Part shown: positions 41,833 to 52,776 of the stretch, one piece after another
How the letters are laid out: the number at the start of each line of letters is the position of its first letter
Numbering within the stretch: the first letter of the stretch is position 1
Position numbers and translations under genes: made by a program
Assembly: GCA_001600055.1 (NCBI GenBank)
Contig: BCIV01000003.1
Coordinates: forward strand, 935,162 to 999,161
Source of the DNA: Filobasidium wieringae
Lineage: Eukaryota; Basidiomycota; Tremellomycetes; Filobasidiales; Filobasidiaceae
Direction: 5' to 3'
Length of the DNA stretch: 64,000 nt
The notes under the pieces: model-generated
Seen by the model: the letters and a program-made list of their open reading frames with translations, nothing else
What the model was told of the DNA's origin: nothing
Databases searched by the model: none

Positions 41833-44800
41833 CTAATGCTGGGTATATATTTCACTCTCTTTCATCGTTTCTGTCCTGAGCTTCTTGATCACGTCGCCCA
41901 TCCGCCTGTAATCGCGTAACAACGCTCCTATATCAGATATCCTCAGATCCGCCACATTGCCTGTAACTGGTGCTATCAGCGCAGAATCTCGAATCGAATT
42001 GCACTGGAACTCACCTTCCATAAACCTTTCGACAGGTGGAGCAAGTTCCTCTGTGGTCCAAGTTGGTCCTGCCACTGATGTGATGCTCGTAGGAGAATCA
42101 AGGCTGGAGGTGATAGATTCGGCATCCATCGGATTGAGCAGCGTAGTTCGCCTTGAGTGCGGACCAGCACGATTGTTTTTGAAGTAAGACGTCTAGGTCA
42201 GAGTATGCGGAAATGTTAGTCGAAATTGTGAAATCGTCCAAACGGAAAACAACCCACCTTGCCCAAGTCTTGATTAGGTGAGAGCAAATCCCCACCTTGC
42301 TTGTTCAGTCCCATATTCGCAAACCTCTCATGTATGCTCAATCGCTCATTTCGATCGCCCTCAGGCTTCGCAAGCATGGAAGAAACACTTCTGATGCTCC
42401 TTGTATCCGAAGCTTGCCTAGTCCTTCCTAAGGCTTTCTGCACTATGTCGTCAGCACCTTCTGTGTCCTCATCATCTGTAGTGTCTTCGTGCTCGGACGG
42501 GGTCTCCATGTCCGAACCATCCCCGATCTCCCTGATCGACTGAGGCCTACTCGATACGGTATGTAGCTCTTGCGCTATTGGCCCGGAAGGCGCAGTGGAC
42601 ACGGTTTTGGCTCGTTGTCGCTGGGTGGTCACATTAGCAATATTGGCTACGGTCGCTGTCACGTTAGCTAGAGTGAAAGCTGACGCCCGTCTAGGGTTCA
42701 TCTTCGGCCGAGGAGTTAACTCTCCACCGGCCAATTGCTCGTTTTCGCCATTCTTGATGCCCAGATTCGGTACCATCAGGCCTCTCAATGCGGTCCAGCT
42801 GGAGTCTACGACCCCTGTCAACACCTTGTTGGCTGATCCAGCAGCTGATCCGGCGAATTCGCCAACCTGGGTTACTCGACCTCTTAGCCTGCTCGACGCG
42901 GAAACAATACTCGCTGTATCTTCGTCCTTGTCGTTGTAGTAGTTTGTAAGGCCGATGGGTTCGAGATCAGTCACGCTGTCGGCCAAGGGATAGATTCAGA
43001 GATGCAGCCGTATCGCTAAATCACAGCACAACTCACCTGAGTACTGTCTCTGATGACAAGCCCAAATCGGCCAAATCCACATTCTCCAAGAACTCCACTG
43101 CAGCAGTCATATTGACAACAGCATACTGCGCTTCACCAGTCGAGCATATTGCCGCCCGATACCGCTGTGTGTATAGTAAATGAGAGACTAGCCTCTCAGG
43201 ATTTGCCTTGACGATTGCATAAATGATGATCGGTAAAAGCAAATCAGCTCCAGAGCTTGTGCCTCCTAATTTCGTATCCGATTTGGGTGCCGGTGCTGAG
43301 GTAGGCTTCGAAGATAGCATGATGCTATCTTGTAATGCTTCTTGCAGGTTATCTTGCTCGAAGCTATCAGGCAGATGGATTTCGGGTATATTTGGCGGCT
43401 CTTGAATTGTGTTCGCTGCTTTTGGAGTGCGTCCAGGTGAATCTGACCGAGAACTGGGTGAGGAGATTGGTCCTTCGTTATTGAGCTCGAGGGATGGTCC
43501 CCTTAGTGGGGGCACAGAAGAGTCATCAAGGCTATCCTGTCCTTCGGGTTCTTCAACAATCATATTAGGATCCGGGGATGCATCAGGGGAGATGTATGGA
43601 TCCCCTTCAGGTCTTAGGCGGATTGACGGAAGATGCTGCAGACCATCTACAAGATAGATCTTTGAGTTATGGATGACAGAAAGCTGATTGCGACCGAGCT
43701 AGCTTACCGATAACGACCTTGTGGGCGGTGATAAACACGTTCGACTTGGCCTTGGGAGCATGTATCTCGGGATGTTCGAGTGATTGTAACACTGTGATCA
43801 CAGAGTTGAATTGTTAGCTCTTCCTGATCGATTCGATATCGCTGAAAGCTGACCTTTTCCGACTTCAACAACGATATTCTCTAGACCTTTAGCAACAGTC
43901 TCATCCCGCTCCCTGACGCCCTCTTTAGTCTTGACGCCTAAGTGATCAAGCGAAAGGTCGAGTCGATTGAGCGCCAATGCACGTGACGACAACGCCTTGT
44001 CATGCTTGGTATCGTCCGACAGAACGGGCATAAATAATCTGGTAATTGTAATGACAGTATCAGCGTCGAGCAACCGTGATGAAGCCTGTGAACCACTTAC
44101 GAATTGTAAAAGATGGTACATACCACCTTCTCCACCAAATCGACATCCCGATCGGCCAGTATCTCTGCCGCCTCTTCCGCGTCTAGCTTCTGCTTTTCCC
44201 TCTTCTGTACTTCCTCTGCTGCTTTCTCGTTGTCATCTGTCCCAATCGATCCGCTCTTTCCCTTCTGACTACCTCTTCGCCTCAGCTGGCTCAACGTAGA
44301 TGGTGATTGCGCTTGAGGGGAAAGATAAGAGGCGATATGGAATGTCCGCAAATCGTCATAAATAGACTCCATAAACCTCTGTAAACCTTCTCCCGTCGCA
44401 TCTGGCTTGCCTTCTAACTGAAGCGGGACATCTCCCGATCCAGATAATCCTAACAAGGGAGCTCCCGGCTGAACCTTGCTCTCTACCGAACAGGGGTGGG
44501 AACTCAGGACGAACCTAACGACCCGTTCGACAACCTTATCAGGTAACCCTTCCAACTCATCCGTCACTTCTCGCTTCAACGCCTTTTCCAAGGATTTACA
44601 GACTTCTGTATGTTTTATGACCTTATCAACGGACCATGCGGGGATCTGGAACCCCTCTTGATCCGTATTCTGAGCGGGTTCATGGGACGTTTCAGATGAA
44701 GGTAGTGAGAGAATGGATTCTGCTCTTGGACTGAGCAAATTGGTCCTAGTACTAGGTGAAGAAGACGAATCTGATGGGGCCTCGTGCTTCGCATTCGCTT

Positions 44801-46038
44801 TCGGCGGTGTATTAGGACTATTTCCCCCCGCTCCTCCGAAGAAGGAGGCAAACGGGTTCAGTCGCGAGGAAGCGATGGGAGGAATACTTGCCAAGCTGGC
44901 GGTACTGCCTGATCTTGATCTTGTTCCCGTGGAAGAAGACGGTGGCGGAGGAAGGGAAGGAAAAGGTAAGGTCCCGGTCTTGTCCAGTATGTTGAAGTTG
45001 GGGTAAGGAGCTTTTTTGCTCGACGAATCTCCAAGAGGATGCAATGTGGATAGAGCCATACTGCGATCAAATCCTGCTCAGCCTTCTCTGATCAAGACTA
45101 GACTTGTATTCTGGTCAGAGCTCACCTTCTGGTTCCAGGATCCTTGAGAGCCTGTAACAAAGCATTGTCGCCCGTCAAGCAAGAATCAAAGACGATCTTC
45201 CCTCTGGTCAACCAGATCAAAAGTTCAGCTTTCCGAACCTATTCTAAAGCATTGCTAGGAAAAATTCGCTCACTCTTCAACCCGCCCAACTAGACCTGAC
45301 ATGGTTACTACTACATTCCTTACTGCTGCATCTGTAGGGGAGAAAAGGATATGGTCCCGCAAAGTGTGCGTCGTTACAGGAAGAGAAGACGCGGAGGATG
45401 AGGGGAGTAGGAGAGTAGCCTGTAGGTAGGTATGCAGTAAAGCATGAGTTGATCGTCACGAAGAATTTTCAGCACGAATCTAAGCTTACTTGACCAGTGG
45501 TCAACACCTTCAAGATTTCACCCCAATCACCTCCTCCCGATCCTGAAGTCCTCCCCACCTGTCCTTTCTCGAAGATAGTTTCTAATACCTGTATCCCTGC
45601 CGTCCCATTCCCCAATCCCATCCTCTGTCCTGCCGCTTTGAGTGATTGTAATTGTAATCTCGAAGTAACGCTTCCCCCCGTTGAACCCGCTGCAAACGCC
45701 GAGGTAGTGACTGCGGCGGGCTGCGACGTTTTCGTTGCGGCAATAACGTTTAGGGTAGGTACAGATTGGGACGAATTGACGCCAGATATCAGAGGGTTGC
45801 TAACAGATCCTCCTCCCGATCCTGAACCAGCTCCGTGTCGCTGTCGGGGTTTATAAGGTAGGTTCGTGTTCGGTTTAGGCTCATCAGCATTTGGGTTGGA
45901 TGAAGCGAGAGCGAATCCTGAATCAGATGGCGAAGCTGGAGTGTTAGAAGCTAGTAGAGGATGGGCTGAGAGGTTGTCGCTCGAAGACTTTGCGGTCGAA
46001 TTGCCTTTTGCTCTTCCGAGAGACAATGAGTTGAACAT
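41833..46038 (-). CDS. VPS9-domain guanine nucleotide exchange factor (Rab5-type GEF)
   Basis: Predicted activator of Rab5/Vps21 GTPases in endosomal traffic. Start at 46038 (MFNSLSLGRAKGNSTAKSSS). The first 500 or so residues are Ser/Pro-rich and disordered, then a helical part (VERVVRFVLSSHPC, FMESIYDDLRTFHIASYLSP) leads in. The VPS9 domain spans ALNRLDLSLDHLGVK and, after a further disordered stretch, GADLLLPIIIYAIVKANPER with LVSHLLYTQRYR and GEAQYAVVNMTAAVEFLENV, the signature of the domain with conserved Asp, Pro, Tyr and Thr. The C-terminal quarter is Ser/Pro-rich again and ends KESEIYTQH. The domain is thus interrupted by low-complexity sequence. Which of the fungal VPS9 paralogues it is cannot be decided. 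Confidence 0.82.
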
Positions 46039-46559
46039 GATGAGCTATGTATCAGTAACTTTTGCCAGAAATGGTCGAGAACGGTCGTGATATTCCCGTT
46101 GAGAATTGGTGGGATCGACAAGATGCCAGATGTTGACAAGCGATACTAGAGGTCCGTAACCATACGCTTAATAGCCATCTAGAAAGCTTGATGAACGATA
46201 TATGGCCATGGTCAATGTTTACTGATTACTGTAATGTTACCGCATCATAGTGGATGATAGCGATTGTGTAGGTCCGGGGCCCGATGGGTAATGTGGCGAC
46301 GTGTATCGGGATTTGGTCAGATACACGTCGCTCTTTACCTGTCATGTCAATAACATCGATCACTCGTCACAAGCTCAACAAGCTCTTCTTTGCTCTGTAA
46401 TGAATGACCTGCACTTTTAGATGAACCGCTTGGCAAACCAGTATCAGATCCAACAATCCGGACCTCCTCGTATACTATCAAAGCTCCCTTGAGAACCTAC
46501 ATCAATCGCTCGAAATACGCGACCAAAGTCGACTGTAAACTGTAAACAAACCCTGAAAG
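46039..46559. other. Divergent promoter region, VPS9 gene / gamma-tubulin
   Basis: A 521-bp gap between divergent starts, containing the perfect inverted repeat at 46296-46331. No gene recognised. Confidence 0.5.
46296..46331. repeat. Perfect 12-bp inverted repeat in a shared promoter
   Basis: GCGACGTGTATC (46296-46307) and GATACACGTCGC (46320-46331) are exact reverse complements separated by 12 bp. The repeat lies about 230-260 bp from both start codons, so it could be a dimer-factor site or a stem-loop. Confidence 0.8.
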
Positions 46560-48609
46560 ATGCCTAGGGAAATCATCTCTCTGCAAGCAGGTCAAGCGGG
46601 TAATCAGAGTACGCTTCCTATAGTAGCACCTTTTTTCCTATCTGATTAGCAGCTAATCTGTCTCGAACGCACTCCTGCGCCTATCATAGTCGGATCAGAG
46701 GTAAGATCATTCCTGTCATCCCGCTCCTGCGCGATACTCAATCATCCCCATATATGATCCAGTTCTGGAAAAAGCTTTGTGCAGAACACGGACTCTCCCC
46801 AAATGGAACGGTAGAAGAGTGGGCCGGTCCTAGTAACAACTCCCTCTCCCTTCCGCCCACGCCTACCAACCCTGCTAGTGCAGGAGAGTCATCATCAGCT
46901 TCGGGATTTCATTCCGCTCCCACGGACAGGAAGGATGTTTTCTTTTATCAAGCTGATGATGATCATTATGTTCCCCGAGCGATTTTGATTGATACGGAGC
47001 CGCGAGTGAGTTCATGTCTTAGTCCTCTACCTTGACTCCTTCTTATACGTCACGTTTCCTAGGTGATCAACCAAATCAGGACCTCGGCCTTTAAAGACCT
47101 ATACAACCCAGAAAACATCTACGTAACCAAGAGTGGAGGGGGAGCGGGAAACAATTGGGCGAAAGGTTATGTGTTGGGTGAAGAGGGGCTGGAGGAGTTG
47201 ATGGAGCTTATCAACCGGGAAGCCGATGGGAGCGATTCTTTAGAGGTGAGTCTTGGTGGCTGCACAAAACAGGTTGATCGAAAGATGCTCGGTTCTCACT
47301 CAATATTGTGAATCTGGCTTACAGGGGTTCATGCTCACCCACTCAATAGCAGGAGGAACAGGATCCGGTCTAGGTTCTTTCATGCTAGAACGTCTCTCGG
47401 ACGCGTTCCCTAAGAAAATCATACAGACCTATTCAGTCTTTCCGGGATCGGGAGATATCGTTGTTCAACCTTATAATAACATGCTGGCTGCCAAAAGGTT
47501 GATAGAGAACGCGGATAGCGTGGTCTTGGTGGATAACTTACAACTTCACAAGCTGGTCGAGGACAACATAAAGACGCAGGAGGCCAGTTTTTCGCAAACG
47601 AATCAGCTGGTGAGCGAGATCTGAAACACGTCGGTCGTGGAAAAGCGTTCTGACTGATTTGAACCGTGATCGTCAATACAGGTTTCCACAGTCATGGCCG
47701 CTTCAACGACAACATTGAGGTATCCTGGATACATGAACAACGATCTCGTCAGCTTGGTTTCCTCCCTTATCCCTACTCCTCGATTGCATTTCCTTTCCAC
47801 CGCATACACGCCTTTTACTGGGGATGAGATAAACAAAGTGAGCGGTCTCGTTGGGATTGTTATCTTACACGGTTGACTGTTTACTGAGTATTTACGTGTT
47901 ACCCCAGGCCAAGACGGTCAGAAAGACGACAGTACTGGATGTGATGAGGAGATTACTGCAACCAAAGAACCGACTGGTGGCAACCCCAGCTAGCGATACG
48001 GCGCGATATATTTCTATCATGAATATCATTCAAGGAGACGTAGACCCTACAGATGTGGGTTGCAGTAACACAAGACCGATAGATCCGTTTCGGTAACTGA
48101 TTCAATTATGCGATAGGTTCATAAATCGTTGTTGCGAATAAGAGAACGAAACCTGGCGACATTCATCCCTTGGGGCGCCGCTTCTATTCAGGTAGCGCTG
48201 GCTAAACGCTCTCCCTATATACAATCGAGTCACCGAGTAAGCGGACTGATGTTGGCGAACGATACCGGAATTGCTAGCGTAAGCGAAGTCATTGCATACT
48301 GCGTCATCCCGAAAATGCTAACCAGACCGATCCATCTGTGGATAGCGTTTCGGAAGGATACTTAGAGAATACGACCAAGTGAGAAAGGGAGGCTCCTACT
48401 TGCACACGTACAAAACGGAGAAAATGTTCAAAGAGAATCTGGATGAGTTTGATTCTTCAAGGTGAGCAGGTTTGGAACGATATCACAGTCAATGTAACGC
48501 TGACATACAACTAATTGGGATTGCTAGGGAAGCTGTTTTGGGGCTAGTTCAGGAGTATCGAGCGGCCGAGAAAGAGGATTACCCGGAATATATGGGGGAA
48601 GACTCTTGA
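46560..48609 (+). CDS. TUB4: Gamma-tubulin
   Basis: Microtubule nucleator of the spindle pole body. Exon 1 (46560-46608) gives [16 protein letters not shown], then an 11-nt exon (46690-46700) adds IGSE, then [20 protein letters not shown] begins at 46763. The tubulin GTP-binding signature reads [20 protein letters not shown], followed by [20 protein letters not shown] and [35 protein letters not shown], then [20 protein letters not shown] and [19 protein letters not shown] are gamma-specific. The end is [15 protein letters not shown] then [10 protein letters not shown] Ser/Pro-rich insertion of 32 residues (46826-46921) lies in an N-terminal loop before [13 protein letters not shown]. Eight or more exons; the identity is secure. 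Confidence 0.95.
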
Positions 48610-48944
48610 TGCTGAACTTTACCTGTGACACTATTTACATTCGATTTCTCTTTGTAATACCCTTTTGTAGCGCGAGCGCTCCACCTATCTTATCGCTTTA
48701 TCCTTGGGTACACTTCGAACTTGTGCGGGCGGGTGATAATGCTCACCTGGACAACGATCTTCGGGATCGAAGTGGATACGTCCGTACAGCTGGAACGAAA
48801 TGAACGCTAGGGTCGACGTCAAATCCAAGCCCTGGTTTCGTAATTTCGGAACACTTATACCTCGAGAACGTCATGTCTGTTCGAATTGCTCTACAATTCC
48901 CATACTGCCCCTTCGTTCATCCATACCTGTGTAAACAGTAAATC
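48610..48944. other. Intergenic, gamma-tubulin 3' end / RRP42 promoter
   Basis: 335 bp between two tandem plus-strand genes. No feature recognised. Confidence 0.4.
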
Positions 48945-50293
48945 ATGGCTCTGCCACTGCTTTCTCCAGCTGAAAGATCGTACATTCAGACCGGTCTCGC
49001 CGATCCCAAGACGCCGACTCGACTGGACAACCGAAGACTAGATGATTTCCGATCTCTGCAGATCTCCCAAGGAGATGCGCCTCAAGCTAACGGAAGTGCC
49101 AGAGTCGTCTTAGGGGGAAAGGGTGGGACCGAAGTTATGGTGGGAATCAAGCTGGAAGTTATCGACGCTGCGGAGATAGGTGAAGAAGCCGACGAGGAAA
49201 GGAAAGGGAAAGAGAGCTGGAGAGCGAGTGTTGAAGTAGATGTGTGAGCATCGCTCCGGGCAGTCGCTAAGGTAGCCCATATATTAATGAGGCCTTCATA
49301 CTGCTCGTTCTTAGAACTCCCCAAGCTTTCCCGTATCTTCAGTCTCAAGGACTGAACTCGCTATCATCCTATTACGCCAACCTCATTTCCGATCATTTTG
49401 TCCCGTACCTTCCACCTCTGGCCATCCTTCCTCCTTACAAGTGAGTAAGATTGTTTGTCCCGTTTTTTAAAGAATAGGGAAGCTGATAGTCCCCCGCGAG
49501 TTCACTAGATACTTTCAACCTCAGATTCATGTCTCGCTGTTATCTAGCACAAACGCCTCCGTTCCCTTCGTTCTCTTCGTAGCACTACGAGCTGCATTTG
49601 CCAATCTCCATGTACCGCTCACCAAATATGTGGGGTACGAAGGTGCTGCAAACGGCGATATCATTCCCGATACCTCCGCCGGAACAGGAACGGCAGACGA
49701 TGTCGGCGCAGGATTTGTAGGTGGTGATGCAGGGTTGACCGGGGCCGTCAGAGCTCCTCGAGCTAGAAATCAAGCCAAGAACAAACGAAGAGCAGTAAAA
49801 GGAAAGGAGAGGCAGATGATCGTTACAGGAAAGGGCCGAGCGGAGTACGTTGCAGGCCCTGGCGATGATTGGGATTTGGAAGATCTCGGTGGAGGCGATG
49901 AGGGGGAAGGAGAGTTGATGGATGAGGGTATCAGGCTGGGTCTACCCGTCTGTGTAACACTTAATCTGGTCAGCCGTTAACTGCTCTGTTCACGTAACCC
50001 GGAGGATGAAACTGACAAAAGACTTTCCGTCACCTAAATAGATACCCCATACCGACAAGTACTTCTTGGACGCATCGAGACAAGAAGAGATCGCCTGTCC
50101 ATCCCGAATGCACTTGTTTTTCAGCTCTAGAACGGAAGGGAACGCACAGAAATCGAGTTCTGAACTCAAGATCTGCGGCATGCGCATAGAAGGTGGAGCA
50201 CCTGTTGAGCTATCAAGACTGCCCGGTCTTCTTATGGAAGGAAAGCGGATAGCGACTGAGATGATGCTTGATCTGAATAAGGCTATGACCTAG
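48945..50293 (+). CDS. RRP42: Exosome complex component Rrp42 (RNase PH-like)
   Basis: Structural ring subunit of the RNA exosome. The start is MALPLLSPAERSYIQTGLAD at 48945. RLDNRRLDDFRSLQISQGDA matches the R(x)DGRxxxxxR-type start of RNase PH-like subunits, and SARVVLGGKGGTEVMVGIKL matches the G-rich turn used by Rrp42. Further exons give TPQAFPYLQSQGLNSLSSYY, YFQPQIHVSLLSSTNASVPF, and VCVTLNLIPHTDKYFLDASR then QEEIACPSRMHLFFSS. The catalytic residues of bacterial RNase PH are not expected to be intact in this family and were not assessed. A Gly/Asp-rich basic insert (about 49630-49930) separates the halves. Ends MMLDLNKAMT. Five exons; some boundaries by eye. Confidence 0.9.
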
Positions 50294-50378
50294 AACGTGT
50301 GTACACCATGATACACAATCATAATGAGATCTGCTTATATGTAATACAACTTGGCGAGCTGTGTGTCTTGCTGCGCTA

Positions 50379-52776
50379 TCATATCGAGCCCTCTGCGACT
50401 TCGCCTGCCTTTCCTCCGCTCATTCCAGCCCTAACTGCCTCTAGCATGGCAGCATCCCTGATCAGAAATCCGTACCATCCACGAGCGATGAAGATGGTAG
50501 CGAGATGCCAGAGCGAATGAGCATCTATCACGCGGTAGTACGGTGGGAAATCGAATAGCTCCAGCGACATGGCTGCGGTCGTGGCCATGACGAGGATTGC
50601 ACTTGTCCCGCTCCATTTAGGTTTCGGAGTGATCGTCAAGGGATCTAAGGGGGGATAAGGTGTCGGTATCCAAGAGAAGGGTCCGGGTAGCCTCACCGAG
50701 AAGGACAAGGAGAACAACGACCACAACAGAAGATGGGTAGTGCCGATTACCAAATTGAAAAGGATGTTCCAGCCATAATCAAACCTTGGGCCGGAAAGCA
50801 GGTATGAAATGTGAGCGATGTATGCTATGCAAAAGACTAAGCCGAGATAGTAGAGTGCGGGTGATCCACGAGGCCGATTGGGATATTGAGGGAACAGGTG
50901 GAACGTTCGAATCAGGGTGTAGTATAGGGTATACATGATCGTTGCGGTGGCCGAAAAGTAGTCCATCTTCTCAGTAAATGGTGTATCTACAAAAGTCGCA
51001 ACGAATCAGGTCACAGCTGAAAGGCGTCCACGACAAGACCTACCTCTAGTATGGAAGATAGCGCTCCAGAACCAAGTGTTCATCTGGACCAAAGCTAACC
51101 CTAGAATCCAGCTTTTCAAATTGATTCCCGACCCATTCTTTATCCTGCCTCTAGCCTTCTTCCAACCTTTGTAATGTACCCATCCGTTCCCTAAGCTGAA
51201 CATTACGCTTGCAGGTTCCTGTATACCGGCGAAGCGCCAAAATGCCCACTTTCCGTAGAATTGGTGCAATCTCTCACCCTCGGAGACAAAGGCCGATGTC
51301 ACTGAGTGGCTGCATTGATACGCACAATCAGATGAACACGACCAGTTCAATAGCCGGAGAACCTTGTCCAGAGGAGGCGAATCGGATCCGCATTGTTGAT
51401 TGACGCATGTCTGTAGGCAAGACTGAAAAACGGGATGCCGATCGCCTGATGATGCCATGGCGCCCGGCAGCACGAAAAGCATGGCCAAGACCACACTCAG
51501 TACAATACTCGAGTTTTTCGGCGATGAGAACGGAGAAGCTCGGCGGGAAGCTGTTGTCAGCAAGGGAGCCCTTGCAGAGCTCGATGGGGATGCGGGGAGA
51601 GGGGAGAGGAACTGATCGCTCTCTTCACTGCTACGGCATCGGTTCCGAGAGTTCGATCTTGATGAGGATCGTTCCCCTTGTCCCCCTTCGAGGTTGTCTT
51701 CCGAATCTTCCGTATCCTTGAGGGCTGATGGATTCGTACTGGATTCATCCGCCGCGCTGCTGCCTTTGATTAAACTATCCACCAAACAGAACTGGTACCG
51801 AGAATTCAGGTCAGTAGATCAGCGTCCATATGAGCGGGTTAGAAAGAAGTCGCCTCACCTGGAGCACATTCATGATCAAAGGGAAAACAGCCATCACGAC
51901 CACCACCTGCAGATCTTCTTCCATCCATCCTATCAGCCAACCGGCAAACGGCAACAATACTTCCTCCGCGGTAAAGTAGAACAAGAGGATCACCGCCAGC
52001 TTCATCAACGTTAGTGCCAGCAGATAGATGGCAAGCTGAAGGAAGAATCTGTTTGTATTCAATCCGCAGAATCAGCATACAGTTATACGACGAGATAATG
52101 ATCAGGCGTGGCTGGTGGAAGTACTGACGGTTTGATCTTTGGTGGGTTTCCGTATATTCCACTCCTGAAACCGTGAGCAGCACCGAAAGTCTTCTCGCAC
52201 AACCAGGTAAAGCTTTTAAGAGCAAGGTACAAGAATAATACCCCTGAGATCGGAAAGACAGTATCGTCAATACCAATGACACACGTATACAGCACCCATT
52301 CGGCTTGCCTATTGTGGTATCAACCAACACATTGAGGAAGTACAGACTACATGGGTTGATATCATCGTCGTGTGAGGCTAACCCTGCTGATATCTACAAA
52401 CCAAACCATATAAGTTCAGATCCCGTCAGGTCAGGGCACGTATTCCACTCACCCAGACGTTCAAGAAATGCACAAATCCCTGCCCGAATAGCTGTTTCCC
52501 TACATCCATCGACCAGACTTTCCATCGTCGTTTCGGTATCCCTTTCTTCGCATCTCCTTCGTATTGCCGTTTGATGACTAAGGAAAGCACTACCAATACT
52601 CCCATACACCCCTGGACTACCAAACCAACGGGCCCTAACAGCTCGCACTTTTTCTCCGCATCCTGAAACCCGTTGTGTGCCACTAGGGGAGAGATGGCAA
52701 GATGGGTAAGAGACGTCGAATTGGTAGAAGGGAAGCCAGACGAGTTATGACCCGGTATAACGTTCGCCACCACCAT
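50379..52776 (-). CDS. Predicted STIMATE-PER1 fusion protein (689 residues)
   Basis: Six exons (52776-52453, 52393-52309, 52243-52129, 52048-51859, 51791-51044, 50986-50379) join in frame. Residues 1-250 look like STIMATE/TMEM110: CELLGPVGLVVQGCMGVLVV, WKVWSMDVGKQLFGQGFVHF, NPCSLYFLNVLVDTTIGVLF and MAVFPLIMNVLQFCLVDSLI. A Ser-rich acidic linker (about 250-332) follows, then a hydrophobic stretch (SIVLSVVLAMLFVLPGAMA, 332-350) and PER1: RHPVFQSCLQTCVNQQCG, FWRFAGIQEPASVMFSLGN, FHTRDTPFTEKMDYFSATA and near the end DAHSLWHLATIFIARGW. PER1/PGAP3 removes the sn-2 acyl chain in GPI-anchor remodelling in the ER/Golgi. The PER1 half has no in-frame Met with a proper signal peptide of its own except MLFVLPGAM. 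The second intron uses a GC donor. Two separate genes are possible if an unseen exon exists. Confidence 0.7.

Noticed and set aside
42216..42986. Separate 256-codon gene downstream of the VPS9 domain
   Set aside because: The preceding exon joins it in the same orientation and disordered style, and the first Met may be an artefact of an intron end; treated as part of the VPS9 gene.
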